DNA from: Romanomermis culicivorax
Lineage: Eukaryota > Nematoda > Enoplea > Mermithida > Mermithidae
DNA length: 64,000 nt
Direction of reading: 5' to 3'
NCBI GenBank assembly: GCA_963922205.1
Contig: CAWUHX010000018.1
Span: 1,178,001 to 1,242,000 of the forward strand
The notes beneath the pieces were generated by a model. The model did no database searches. It was not told where the DNA came from and saw nothing but the letters and a program-made list of their open reading frames with translations. Shown here piece after piece: positions 11,549-22,426 of this stretch. Both the position numbers and the translations under genes were made by a program. Each line of letters starts with the position of its first letter. Positions within the stretch are counted from its first letter, which is position 1.

Positions 11549-11879
11549 AATGAAACCGATATATGAGGATATCACTTCCGATGAGGATGACATACATGGC
11601 GAAATTTTAGAGGATATTACTTCCAATGAAGAGGAATTGGTTGCAGATGAGGATTTGGAGGATATTACTTCCAAGGAAGAAGTAGAAAAAACACTGCAAT
11701 AATCATATTTCAGATGAAGAAGGAATTATTTTAGATTATGACAATGATGAAAGTGAACAGTACAAAACTCATATACTGCACAGTTCAGATGAAGAAAAAA
11801 TTTATGAACCAGTTCAGATTGGCCGTCAAAGTGTAATAAATACATCTTTTGTTCCGGATGATTATTTCGAGTTAGGTTA
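11549..11879 (+). pseudogene. Acidic EDITSDE-repeat protein
   Basis: Starts MKPIYEDITSDEDD and contains three copies of an EDITS(D/N/K)E motif in about 45 residues, then a stop. A +1 frame continues as an equally acidic sequence (NNHISDEEG... to FVPDDYFELG). Two frames of the same composition suggest one gene broken by a frameshift. Function unknown; short acidic proteins upstream of PolB occur in some Polintons but I cannot name this one. Confidence 0.45.
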
Positions 11880-11989
11880 ACCCAGTACAATAAATATTAG
11901 AGAATGTGGATGATAATGCACTTATGGGTTTTTCTTTTGACCATCCAGATTAGACAAAATGATGCATTTTGATACCCTTCAGACAAAAA

Positions 11990-13156
11990 CATGCTTTAAC
12001 AGGTGATTTGATCATGAATACTCTTAACACTGTTTTTCAATCAAATGAACAAATTCAAATTGATAGTTGAGAAACTATAATTCCTACTATTGTTGTAACA
12101 TCACCTACTGGTCGTGGTAAGCTAACTAACTTACTTACTTGTTTGCATTTTAACATTTTAAAAACTTTCTTTCTTTCTTTCTTTCTCAAAAAAAAAGTTC
12201 AAATTGGAAAGTATAAGGTTAAAGGTTTATCAGGTAGTTTTGTCAAAATTTTTAAATTTTTAATGTCTATTTATTTGTTTCTTTGTTTGTTAAAGGAATA
12301 AGTTTTTATGAATTTGACAGTTGTTATTGGCACAGTTGTCTAAAATGTATGAAAAATAGACATCAACTAACAGCTAATAACAATATAAAAGCAAGCGATG
12401 CATATGAGCACACATTTAATCATCCTATGGAACTTCAAACAGCCGGTTATAACATAGTTGAAATATGGGAATGTGAACTGTTACAACAAGTTCATTAAAA
12501 TCCTGAAATGAAAACATTTTTTGATACAGTTGAACTATGTGAACCTATAAACCCTCAAGAAGGTAAAATTTTAAAATATATTCCATTTCATTTTGTCAAA
12601 AGTTTTGTTGTTGTTGTTTTAGCTTTCTTTTGTGGTCATACTAATGCTGTAAAGTACAATGAAGATGGAACTCCTGTAGAAAAGATCAATTATTTGGATG
12701 CGTGCAGTTTATACCCATTCTTCAACAAATATGGGATATATACCACAGATCATCCAAAAATCGTGACTGAAGCTTTTGAAGAAGTCAGTTCAACTTCTCA
12801 ACCTTACGAGGGGTCGATCAAATGTACAGTTTTACCACCTCACAAACTCTTACACCCTGTTCTACCATATCAATATGGTGGTAAATTACTGTTCTCTTTA
12901 TGCAAAACTTGTACACATGTTTCACAAAAGATGACCTGTGACCATAATGATGAAGATGGAGCATTAAATCGCACAAGGGTTACAGTAGAAATGTAAAAAG
13001 CTTTAGAAAAAGGATATAAGGTATATTGTTACTGTAATAATTTGCCTTTTGTAAGCAAATATTTTAATTTTTGTTTTAGATCCTCAAAATTTTTGAAGTT
13101 TGGCATTATGATAAGGTTGAAATATCATCCAATGAAAAATGGTGATGGGGGTTAGT
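11990..13156 (+). pseudogene. Protein-primed DNA polymerase B (Polinton), 5' part
   Basis: Remnant of the Polinton replicative polymerase. An N-terminal piece (NTLNTVFQSNEQI, then VVTSPTGRG near 12095-12118) is followed almost at once by the segment YEFDSCYWHSCLKC (about 12306), so most of the exonuclease region, several hundred residues in other Polintons, has been lost. The rest reads GHTNAVKY, YLDACSLYPFF (Pol motif A, Asp-x-x-Ser-Leu-Tyr-Pro), the KCTVLPPHKLLHPVLPY block, then KIFEVWHYD. Two introns keep the frame: 12563-12622 and 13021-13079. Stops at 12496 and 12994 and a frameshift near 13130 kill it. The gene is cut at 13156 by the inner element and resumes at 22718. Confidence 0.85.
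12563..12622 (+). other. Spliceosomal-type intron in PolB (60 bp)
   Basis: GTAAAA...TTTTAG. Removal joins PQE to AFFCGHTNA, restoring the block conserved in Polinton polymerases. Other introns of this gene: 13021-13079, 22756-22806 and 22972-23035. Confidence 0.7.
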
Positions 13157-13401
13157 AGTAAGGCCCGCCCGTATAGGTCGTATGGTTAAGGATACCCCTA
13201 TCTTTTGTGTACGACCTATAATTTGTCATTTTTGGTCGATTTATAGGTTGTACAGTAAACATATACAGTCAAATTTTGGCTGATTTATAGGTCCTACAGT
13301 AAACATATACGGTCAATTTCTTCGTCAATTTATAGGTCCTACGGTAAAGGATACATGTTCTCGAGTTACCATAATAGTGGAATTAGGGTAATTTTTTGAT
13401 T
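13157..13401 (+). repeat. Left terminal inverted repeat, inner Polinton
   Basis: 245 bp, inverted copy of 22427-22717. After a unique start it holds three units of the type GATTTATAGGTCCTACAG followed by TAAACATATACGGTCAA, each about 46 bp. Confidence 0.9.
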
Positions 13402-13627
13402 GTCTAAAGAGAACATGTTGTGGTAAAGAAAAAAGAGCATATGTAGTAGAAAAAGAAAAAGGTGCATGTTTAATGTTTCATGGAAGTTAGCTTCACTCTA
13501 TTTTGTTTTGTCCAACTATTTGTGTTTTACTGTATTGAAATTTTGATAATTATAAATAGAATCTCAATGAAATAAAATCATTTTGAAAAAGTGTCCAAGT
13601 AAAAAAGTGGTTGGTTTTTCTTGGAAG

Positions 13628-14278
13628 ATGTCAGATTTTGATGAGTTTTATGTATGGAAATATCCATTTAACTGCATAGTTTCCGCTCCAACAAAATCAG
13701 GAAAAACACAATTCGTTAAAAAACTTGTAATTTTTGCTAAAGAAATGATTCACCCTGCACCTGTGAAAAATTATTGGCGTTATTCTGAATGGCAAGAAGC
13801 TTACGATGAATTAGTTCAAAAATGTTCTTACCTAGAATTCATTCAAGGTTCACCCAACTTGGACAAACTTCAAAAAAGTAAGGATACACCTAAACTATTA
13901 ATTATGGATGATATGATGCAAGAGATGAAGAATGATAAACGTTTAACTCAACTTTTTACTAAAGGATCGCATCACTGGAATCTATCAATTATACATATAG
14001 TTCAAAACGCCTTTTTTGATGGAATGCGTACAAGTAGAATAAATGCTCAATATTTGATTTTTTTAAAAAACCCTAGGGATAGATTACAAGTGCGAACACT
14101 GGCTCCACAGATTTTCCCAACTACTTCAAATTATTTTATAGAAGCCTATGAGGATGCTACCAGTATATCTTATGGCTATTTATTAATAGATCTTACACAG
14201 ACATGTCCTGAAAAATATCGACTTAGATCTAATATATTTCCTAACAATAATCATATGATTTTATATACACCTAAATGA
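13628..14278 (+). CDS. Genome-packaging ATPase (FtsK/HerA, A32-like)
   Basis: Open frame of 216 residues from the first ATG after an upstream frame that would start on TTG. It would power packaging of element DNA into a virion. Walker A is SAPTKSGKTQF near residue 20 and Walker B is LLIMDDMM near residue 90, followed by the HHW and SIIHIVQN segments that recur in Polinton ATPases. Length fits the family (about 200-260). It is uninterrupted, unlike the outer copy at 8605-9256, which has a stop in Walker A. First gene inside the left terminal repeat. Expression is not shown by the sequence. Confidence 0.85.
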   Translation: MSDFDEFYVWKYPFNCIVSAPTKSGKTQFVKKLVIFAKEMIHPAPVKNYWRYSEWQEAYDELVQKCSYLEFIQGSPNLDKLQKSKDTPKLLIMDDMMQEMKNDKRLTQLFTKGSHHWNLSIIHIVQNAFFDGMRTSRINAQYLIFLKNPRDRLQVRTLAPQIFPTTSNYFIEAYEDATSISYGYLLIDLTQTCPEKYRLRSNIFPNNNHMILYTPK

Positions 14279-14329
14279 TTCATCCTTTTTACAGAAAACT
14301 TTTTACAAGTTAGTCGGATCTTATTATTT

Positions 14330-14770
14330 ATGGATATGTTATACAGTAAATACACTTTTCTTAATAGTCTTACCGTAATTCTTTTTATATCTGATTTTAT
14401 TGTATGGTTACAATATCCTTTGCAAATTTATGAAAATGGAGAAACTGTAAATGTTACAGATTTTATGATACCAAATACAAATAATGGTACAGATCAGGAA
14501 TTATTATGGGAAAATTATAAATTGCATATAACACCCTTACTACATTTTGTAGAAACAATTTTACAATGTCCTCAGAATGATGGTCAATTATGCAATTACG
14601 AATGTGTTTCAAAATATATATTTTCAATCCTACTGTATTTTCTTGCTGTAGCCCTACCAGTAAATTTCAAAACTTGTACATCAAGGGAACTAAATTAGGA
14701 TATAGTGATACTGTGGATTTATTACGTAGTCAGAAAAAAATATTTGACAGTACATCAGTTTAGTCAAAAT
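14330..14770 (+). pseudogene. Uncharacterised Polinton ORF
   Basis: Frame 14330-14698 begins with a hydrophobic segment and holds NYKLHITPLLHFVETILQCP, shared with the outer copy near 8110-8460. Similarity to the outer copy continues past the stop at 14698 in shifted frames to about 14770, so the gene is probably broken. No domain recognised. Confidence 0.45.
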
Positions 14771-14831
14771 TTTGGAAGAGGTTGGTCGTTTTTCTATAAT
14801 TTGTTTCTTTGTTTCTTCTGTGCCAATTACA

Positions 14832-15283
14832 ATGTCTGCCCCATTTGAAGCTTTTGTCAGAATGGTGCAAAGTAAACTAAAAGGTAAAAATTTTTATCTA
14901 TTTATTCACCTAGTTATTAATCTATAATATTATTTTTATTTGAGGTAAAACACTAACCAACAAACAGAAAAGCGAGATGGCTGATTTGTTTTGGACTCGT
15001 TTCTCACCTGAAGCCAAGATTTTTTACAAAGACAGCTAAGGCATGCAATCATTTACGTCCTGAAGTTGGTTTACCTATGGGAGGTAAAAAAGTTACACAA
15101 TTTTGGTGTTTTGCTAAATTATTACTAATAGAACTGGATATGATGGAACCTCGATCTATTTTTGTAGAAGATCCTTTTTTAAAGCTAGATACAACACTCA
15201 AACTGTTTTTTATGAATATGAATAATTTGTATGCTTTTTCTAGACTCGAAGAGTTGAATATTATTATACAAAATGAAGCTTGA
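14832..15283 (+). pseudogene. HMG-box-like Polinton ORF with intron
   Basis: Starts MSAPFEAFVRMVQSKLKG, an intron at 14883-14944 (GTAAAA...TTTGAG), then KTLTNKQKSEMADLFW and FSPEAKIFYKD. This order, a helix followed by a W and the SPEAKxxYxDKA motif, resembles an HMG-box DNA-bending domain. A frameshift near 15035 separates it from the second half (15077-15283, ending NIIIQNEA). The outer copy has the same intron position. The HMG assignment is by eye only. Confidence 0.45.
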
Positions 15284-15377
15284 TTACTATCTTAATGTAA
15301 TACATTAACTGTTTCAATGTTCATTTAACATTTGGTCATTATTGTGATATTTTTATGTACTGTACAGTCTATTTTGT

Positions 15378-15731
15378 ATGGCTTCTAGGTTAAAGAAATA
15401 TATTCACGAGCTCAATGTGTTGAAAAATTCAAATTGTGTTCAGAGACGTGTTTTTCTTCAACATTCTTCCCCCGATTTGATCTGTTGTATATGGGAAATT
15501 TGTTTGAACATATTGAATGGTTATATCCCTAATTATTCAAAGTTAAAAAAGAAATTGGCAAAGCATAAATTATTGCTCAGAGCTTTAGCTACAAGACACG
15601 GAAAAAACAAGAAAAAAGACTTACATAATAAACGTACGAGAATAGTTCAAAATGGTGGAGCATTTTTACCTCTAGTACTACCGGCTTTATTATCTACACT
15701 AGCAGCTTTTGTTACAGAGAAATTATTATAG
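15378..15731 (+). CDS. Polinton small basic core-like protein
   Basis: 117 codons: MASRLKKYIHELNVLK, LICCIWEICLNILNG, then a strongly basic helix (KLKKKLAKHKLLLRALATRH), the VQNGGAFLPLVLPALLSTL motif and a hydrophobic tail. The combination of a Lys/Arg-rich centre and a terminal (Q)xGGFLP.L segment recurs as a small ORF in many animal Polintons and suggests a DNA-condensing core protein; that role is inference. It overlaps the next gene's first ATG region by a few bases in another frame. Confidence 0.6.
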   Translation: MASRLKKYIHELNVLKNSNCVQRRVFLQHSSPDLICCIWEICLNILNGYIPNYSKLKKKLAKHKLLLRALATRHGKNKKKDLHNKRTRIVQNGGAFLPLVLPALLSTLAAFVTEKLL

Positions 15732-15732
15732 A

Positions 15733-16529
15733 ATGAAATTTGCTAGTAAATTTGCTCTTATCCCTCATGAGGTTCTGAATAAGTTGAATAACTCTCAGGC
15801 TTCTTCTTCGTCGAGTGCAAATGAAAAGACGGGTATAGCTAGACAAGTTGATATGTATCGTAACGAATTAGAGCACATTATGAAGGATAATACATTAACA
15901 CCCGAAGAACAATACAAAATATACTCTCAATTATTGTCACAATATTTAACTTTTGAACACAAAAACGCCCAACCTGCTACCATAATTTTAAAAGAAAATA
16001 CTAATGATGAATGTGATAGCATTAATTTAAAGGTTGAGGAAAAAGATTGGTTGAATGATGAGAAATTACTCAGTAGAATTCTCAAACAATTTAAACGTTC
16101 TGCATCATTATTATTGGAACATGTGCGACGTAACCCTAGTATACATGTTAATAAGCAAGGAGAAATATTAATTGATGGGAAATTAATTAAATGTTCCCAT
16201 ATTATTGATTTATTACATGATTTGTCGGCGAATTTGCTAATGCTTTGAGAAAAAATAATGTAGCCTTAGAGGCTATAGGAAATCCTTTGTGCAGAATGTT
16301 ATTCACTCTACCTTAGAAACTCTCCTACCAAATGGCTGCTGAAGAATGAGATAATCAGGCAAACGGTAGTCTCAAACAGTTGAATAAATCCATCGTGAAA
16401 GGTGTTGGTGTATTTTCAAGTGACCAAGAAGATATCAAAGACAATACAATCTTGAGTAAAGGAAACTCAACAGAAAAGAAGATACGGAGAAAAGCTAGAA
16501 CACTTAGACAATATACCCCTTTATACTAG
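15733..16529 (+). pseudogene. Polinton conserved ORF (FASKFALIPHEV protein), frameshifted
   Basis: MKFASKFALIPHEV start, a Ser-rich linker, a helical EEQYKIYSQLLSQY segment, then LLEHVRRNPSIHVNKQGE. The open frame stops at 16248, but coding similarity to the outer copy (6325-7175) resumes in another frame from about 16230 (NNVALEAIGNP) to YTPLY-stop at 16529, with two further stops. Family recognised from Polintons, function unknown. Confidence 0.6.
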
Positions 16530-16533
16530 AACA

Positions 16534-17642
16534 ATGGATTAACTACTTTCAAAATTGTACAAAAATTTACATGGAAATCCTACAGCTTTTTCTAGTATTG
16601 AAAAATTATATGTTGAAGCTAGAAAACACAATTAAACAATTACATGTAAAAATGTTGAAGATTGGCTCTCAAAACAAGATAGTTATACATTACATAAGCA
16701 AGTCAACAAAAAGTTTTCACGTAACCATATTTATGTTACAGCTATGGATCAACAATGGGAAATTGATTTGGCAGATATGTCTTCTTTAGCAGATTTTAAC
16801 GATGGATATAAATTTATGTTTTTATGTATAGATGTATTAAGTAAATACGCATAGGTTGAACCATTGAAATCAAAACATGCAAAGAATGTATGTGATGCTT
16901 TTCAAAATATTTTGAAAAGAAATCAAATCCCTTGGAGAGTGGGCAGCGATAAAGGAAAAGAATTCGTCAACAAAGATTTCCAAAAATTATTAAAACTAAA
17001 TGATATACAATTTTTTACTTCCCAGAATGAAGACATAATATGTTCAATAGTAGAACGATTTAATAGAACCTTAAAAACTAAATTGTTTAAATATTTTACA
17101 GAGTTTACCACTTATAAATGGATCGATATTCTATCAACAGTAGTTTCAAACTATAATCATTCTATTCATAGATCAATTGGTGAAAAACCAGTTAATGTTA
17201 ATTATTCCAATGAAAAATTTATATGGCAGAGACTGCACCCCAAGAACACATACACTAGAAAACCTAAGATTGATATAGGAGATTACGTGCGAATTAGTTA
17301 GCATAGAGGTGTGTTCAACAAAGGTTATTTACCTCAATGGAGTGAGGAAGTTTTCAGGGTAAAACAAACTGTAAAGACTAGAAACCAAATACTTTATAGA
17401 ACTAAGGATTTGGAAGGAGAAGATATAGAAGGATGGTTTTATGAAAAAGAGCTACAGAAAATTATTTTAACCCTGATATCAAAAAATATAAAATTGAAAA
17501 GATTTTAAAAACTAAACATTTACCAGACGGTCAAAATAAACTACTTGTGAAGTGGTGGGGTTATCCTGAAAAATTCAACAGCTGGATTTTAGAAAAGGAT
17601 ATACAAAACGATGACGATGACAATTATGATGAACAACTTTGA
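16534..17642 (+). pseudogene. Polinton integrase with chromodomain, inner copy
   Basis: Full-length alignment to the outer copy: zinc-finger-like N-terminus, catalytic core from MDQQWEIDLADM (16741) with acids in WEIDLAD, GSDKGKEF and the VERFNRT helix, an SH3-like IDIGDYVRIS, and a C-terminal chromodomain with LLVKWWGYPEKFNSW (about 17545-17590). In-frame stops: codon 3, one in the N-terminal domain (KHN-stop-TIT), TAG for Trp at KYA-stop-VEP (16852), and TAG at 17299. A frameshift near 17470 precedes the chromodomain. The last 32 bases overlap the protease start in another frame. Confidence 0.88.
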
Positions 17643-18120
17643 ACTGGCATATTATGTTCAACAAGATAGACTATTATCAAAAATTTTTCTCAGAGTTTTT
17701 GCTTGTGATACATTACCAAAGATAGTTAGAAGACCAGCCGCTCTAATTGCAAACATAGATTCATCTTTTCAAAAAGGAAGTCATTGGATCGCTATGTATT
17801 TTGATAATGACAACTCTGCATATTATTTTGATTCATATGGTGTACCACCAATGATTCCTGCTTTTATAAACTATATTAACAAGAATGCTGCAGTAAGACA
17901 CATAAATGTGAAACGCCTACAAAATTTTTCTAGAAGAGTTTGTGGTATATATACTTTGTATTTTTTGTATTATAAAGCGCGATGTGTTCCTATGTATAAA
18001 ATGTTTAGAAGTTTTAGTACTACAAATTTTGCTTATAATAATAAGTTAGTTTGTTACTTCTTTCATTGTAAGTTTTCTGTAGAAGGTCGATTGCAAAATA
18101 ATTTATGTACACATTTGTAA
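17611..18120 (+). CDS. Adenain-like cysteine protease, inner copy
   Basis: 169 codons, open. Virion maturation protease of the adenain family. The catalytic triad is visible as His58 (SHW), Asp74 (FDSYG) and Cys111 (VCGIY). Two further in-frame ATGs follow the first; MNNFELAYYV is where similarity to the outer copy becomes strong. The first 32 bp overlap the integrase. The tail after KMFRSF differs from the outer copy. It could still encode active enzyme, but it is surrounded by dead genes. Confidence 0.82.
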   Translation: MTMTIMMNNFELAYYVQQDRLLSKIFLRVFACDTLPKIVRRPAALIANIDSSFQKGSHWIAMYFDNDNSAYYFDSYGVPPMIPAFINYINKNAAVRHINVKRLQNFSRRVCGIYTLYFLYYKARCVPMYKMFRSFSTTNFAYNNKLVCYFFHCKFSVEGRLQNNLCTHL

Positions 18121-18286
18121 AAGTTAACTATGCCTTCTTTACCTATTTTTGTATTATTTTATAACTTTACTAGCTCAACCTGCTTTATGTATTTTTGTGT
18201 AATTTTACTGGTTACTTTACTAGCTCCGCCTTTTTATAAATTTATGATTGACTAGTTAATTGTTAAATAAAAATTTTTTTTTTGAA

Positions 18287-18585
18287 ATGGACAGTAATAA
18301 TAGTACGCATTTGGAAACATCTCGCATCAGGTTTTGGGAGTTGTTTGGAAAACGTCTACCTCGAAACGAAGTGGTGTTTTTCAGTCAGGTCGTACTAATA
18401 TACATTGTAGTCATTACGGCTATAATAAATTTATCTCTACAATACTAATACACAATTGTGGGTTGGCTTATTTTGCCCTTGTATAGGATATTTATTACCC
18501 AGTCCTGTACCAACACTGTTACCTTCTCCAAACTCATTAAAGACAATAGCCACAACAGCTAACACTATAAATAATAATGACAACC
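18287..18585 (+). pseudogene. Small Polinton membrane protein (frameshifted)
   Basis: Begins MDSNNSTHLETSRIRFW, then LPRNEVVFFSQVVLIYIVVITAIINLSL with one membrane helix, stop at 18448. Shifting frame at that point gives TNTQLWVGLF and CIGYLLPSP, the usual ending of this small protein found next to the capsid genes of many animal Polintons. So one frameshift splits the gene. Function is unproven. Confidence 0.6.
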
Positions 18586-19495
18586 CTTGACAACCAATTT
18601 TATATTACTCTTCCTAGTAATAGCGAATATGGAAACACACCCTCCGATTTTTCAGCTCATTTACCCTACCATTTAAAACTAGATGGAAATTGGGAGGTGG
18701 GCTTAAGTGAAATAATATATCCATACAGCTGGGCTACAATTTCCATCCATGGTGGACATAATGTGATAACATTAATTACAGATGGTATTGGAAATAAATT
18801 TAAAGAAATTAAAGTAATAGTTTTTGAAAAACATTACTTTAATGCAGCCGATTTGATTGAGGAATTAAATGCTAAAATTGGAGCAGCTATTGCAGGAACA
18901 GATATTGAAATTGTATTTTCACAGGATGAACATGGATGAGGATTGGTTAATTTAAAAATAAAAAGTGGTACAAGTTCGCGTAGAATTGATCTAAGCAAGT
19001 GTTTAATGGGAATTCTTGGTTTCAGTGCTACTAACACTGCTTCTGATGCAACTGCTGAAGATTTTTTTAAATAGAAGTGTCAATATTAACCTATATACTG
19101 TTGGAGAAAAACCACCAAAAAATTCTAACACTCATATGCCACCATCCAAATCAATTTTTCTTGCCGATCCAGGAAATAAACATTTATAAATGTTGGGGAT
19201 TCAGCCACCAAATTTAAAGGATTTACAGAGTTTTTATGTTTACTGTAATATTATTGAAAATCAAATTGTTGGAAATACTTTAGCACCACTTTTATGTATA
19301 GTGAATGTGCAGGGAAAATACAAGGATATAGTAAGCCGATTATATGAAACACCTCACTATATACCCATTCAATTGGAGGAAATTACGGTACTTGAAATTA
19401 ATATTAAAAACAGTATGAATGAGTTTATACCATTCCAATTTGGGAATGTTATAGTTATATTACATTTCAGGCGACGTACTCCTTCATTCTTATAA
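18577..19495 (+). pseudogene. Penton-like minor capsid protein (broken)
   Basis: MTTLDNQFYITLPSNS start with LDGNWEVGLSEIIYPYSW, a hallmark of the single-jelly-roll minor capsid (penton) protein of Polintons. The frame is broken by TGA at 18937, by TAA/TAG near 19071 and a shift before 19190, after which LPLL-type segments and a final FRRRTPSFL (19495) follow. In a complete element it would sit at capsid vertices. Confidence 0.65.
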
Positions 19496-19615
19496 TACTA
19501 TTGAATTTATCACAATCATTCATTCATTTGCTTTTGGACACATTGTCGTCAGGTTGAATTTTCGCAAATGCTCTTTATTTATTTATTTATTTAATTTTTA
19601 TCTGCAAAGCAATAT

Positions 19616-20135
19616 ATGCATGCAGTATATATTCCCGAAACTGTTGATTACTGGGTCAAGATTTATCAACAGAGCATACAAGATAGTCAATTTCAATTAG
19701 GTGGTGGTGCATTGGAAGGTTTTAGTGCAGCATACCCATTTTATTATAGACACCAGGGAGCTGGATTGGGTAATTTTTTCAAGAGTTTATGGCGACTAGC
19801 TATGCCCTTGTTGAAGACTGCAGGAAAACACGTACTTGCTGCAGGTTCTTAAATTGCAGGTGATATATAGAAGGACGTTCTTTTAAAGAAAGTGTTACAG
19901 ATCATGGGCCAAATGCAGCAAGCAATTTATCACACGAGACAGCTGATCCTATTCAGAAAGGAAAAGGTCTAGGAAAGTGCAAACATGTAACTTCTATGAT
20001 ACATTTGAAGAGCAATAAAATGTTGAATAATGGTCAAATAAAGCAACATAAGCATAAGCAGCTAAAACAACATTCCTCATTCTTAAAAAAGACTCCACGT
20101 AGAATAGTCAGTTTTAAGGATATCTATTCGAAATG
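19616..20135 (+). pseudogene. pVI-like minor capsid/membrane-active protein (broken)
   Basis: First frame ends GAGLGNFFKSLWRLAMPLL-KTAGKHVLAAGS, an amphipathic Gly/Leu-rich helix of the type found in adenovirus pVI-like proteins of Polintons. A stop at 19850 interrupts it; another frame continues with a GPNAASNLS-type segment and a basic C-terminus (KKTPRRIVSFKDIYSK) that ends just before the hexon-like gene. The assignment rests on composition and gene order. Confidence 0.5.
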
Positions 20136-21528
20136 AGTAAATTTATTGATGCTGCATCATCTACTAGTAGTAAAAAGGAATTAGATTTATTTACCCTACC
20201 TCCAACTCAAGTAGCTATTTGTAGAAATTTTTGGTCTGAAATACAACTTCAGAATCTTTGTACTAATGAGGGACTGTACGAGTTTGTTGTTTCACCAGAT
20301 TCATATATGCTGGATTTATCAAAAAATTTTATATATTTTGCTATTCCAATTATGAAAGCTAATGGTGGTGCTTGCGTTTTAACATCAGATGTCAACAATA
20401 ACCCTACTGGAAATGTTGTAGCACCAATCAATCTGATTGGCAAAACGTTTTTTAAACAGATCAAAATTTACCTAAATGGAAAATTAATATCTGACAGGTA
20501 AGTTTTATGATAACTATATGTATGTGCACATATTTTTTACAGTTTAAAATTTCAGCGGAGATAGATACGCTTACAGATCTTATTTGGAAACAGAATTGAA
20601 CTATGGTCGCAATGCAAAATCAACACATGTTGCAGCTGCTGGTTATGCTTTTGAAAATGATGATATTCTTGATATAAAGAAAAACAAGGGTGCTTTGGAA
20701 AGAGTGTGAATGTTCAAAAACAGTACTGTCGTTGAATTAATGGCCCCCATACATACTGATCTATTTATGCAAGAACCCTTTCTACTGAATCAATGTACCT
20801 TGAAAATTGATTTATACAGACATAGAGATGATTTTTGTTTGCAGAAATTTATATCTACTGACACAGAGGCATACAAAATCGAAGTTAAAAGCATGTCTTT
20901 ATTTATTAAAAAAGTAGAAGTTGCAGATAATATCAATCTAGCTATTGAACCTATGTTACAAAATACAGCTGCAAAATACCCTATTCGTCGATGTCATGTT
21001 ACAAGTCTATACATAACAGCTAGTCCTCGATCAGCACCTCTAAACTCGTTGTTCACAGGAGCATTGCCTTGTTGACTCATTGTCACACTCTTTGATGGTG
21101 CTGCTGCTAGGGGTGATTATTATCAGAGCCCCTTTAATTTTAAACATTTTGGATTAAATGAGATTAAAATAACTAGTGGTACTACAACTTTACCTACTAC
21201 TCCTTATATGCTAGATTTTAGAGAAAACAAATATTTGTGTATTCTCATACAATTATTTGAAGGCGTAGGGATTGGTACAGATAATAAAGGCAATGTAATT
21301 ACTCGAAATAATTTTATGACTCATAGTGCAATTTTTGTTTTTGATTTGACTCCTTGCAGTATGGATGGTAATTTTTGGGATTTTATACACGAAGGAACAA
21401 CCAGTTTGCAAATGAACTTTGGAGAATATATACCTGGTGGTAAAATAGAAGCAATTATATACGCAGAATTTGACTCTCTTGTAATGATTGACAAAAATCG
21501 AGAAACTTTTACCGATTATAGTATTTAA
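20133..21528 (+). pseudogene. Hexon-like major capsid protein (double jelly-roll), with intron
   Basis: Exon 1 is 20133-20497 and exon 2 is 20556-21528, with a 58-bp intron (GTAAGT...TTTCAG). The protein starts MSKFIDAASSTSSKKELDLF and includes FTLPPTQVAI, LNSLFTGALP, SPFNFKHFGLNEI and the final IYAEFDSLVMIDKNRE, which match the conserved order of Polinton major capsid proteins. Two in-frame TGA codons (20707, 21073) break exon 2. At 21073 neighbouring members have arginines, so CGA to TGA is likely. Length without breaks is about 440 residues, near the usual size. Confidence 0.82.
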
Positions 21529-21529
21529 C

Positions 21530-22426
21530 TGAGCTATATATTTATATATCATGTACATTCTCATTTTTTTATAATAAAAAACATTTACAGCTTTATTTGT
21601 TGCTGGTACTATCCTTTTTCAGATTACTTGTTATTTTTGATACTGGCCAGTACATTTTCTCCATGAAATGACAATAATTTTATGGGCGTCTTTTTATTTT
21701 GTCCACTACATATGCTCTTTTTTCTTTGCGCATAACATGTTCTCTTTAGATCGATTTTTGTTTTTCATACATTACCTTCTTAGACCTTTTTCTTTTTTTC
21801 TAGACAGCTTACAGTAGTCCGGGGTCATGGCTTAGATGAGATTATTTTGTAATATAAGCAAACAACACATTAGATTTTTGAAAAGTCACTTAGTAGTGTT
21901 TTTCCTTTATCAAGTACAGGTGCTTTCTTCACTGCTGTCTAATGTTCTCTTCTTAGATCAATAACATTTTTTCCTGTAGGTCTTCTCTTTATTTCCACTA
22001 GGCATGCTCTTTTTCCTTTGTCCACTACACCATCTCTTTCAGATCTATGTATAATCTTTTCTGCATGTTCTTTCTCTATGCCGGCTAGGTGTGCTCTTTT
22101 CCCTCGTTCACTTTTTCCAAATTGATTTTGGTTTTGTTACCTTACCTTTTTTCCTTTGTACACTATATGCACTGTACGTCCACTTTTTCCAGATCCATTT
22201 TTGGTGTTTTTTTTACCTTACCTTTCTCACCTTTGTGCACTACACGGGCACTGTATTTCCAGTAATTTCCAGATTGATTTTTTGCCTTACTTTTTGTGCC
22301 GTACATGTATACTGTATGTCCATTTTTTGTTCCACATATATTTTCGTTTTCCATTTTCCATTCATCATCGATTTTCCTTTTTCATCTACAGTAACACACC
22401 TATTACCCTAGCTCCACTATTACCAT
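21530..22426 (+). other. Gene-free tail of inner Polinton
   Basis: No gene. The plus strand is T/C-rich with repeated phrases such as ttcctttgtccactac and tgctctttt(t)ccct recurring about every 60-110 bp between 21700 and 22350. Open frames here are translations of the pyrimidine-rich strand. Confidence 0.55.
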
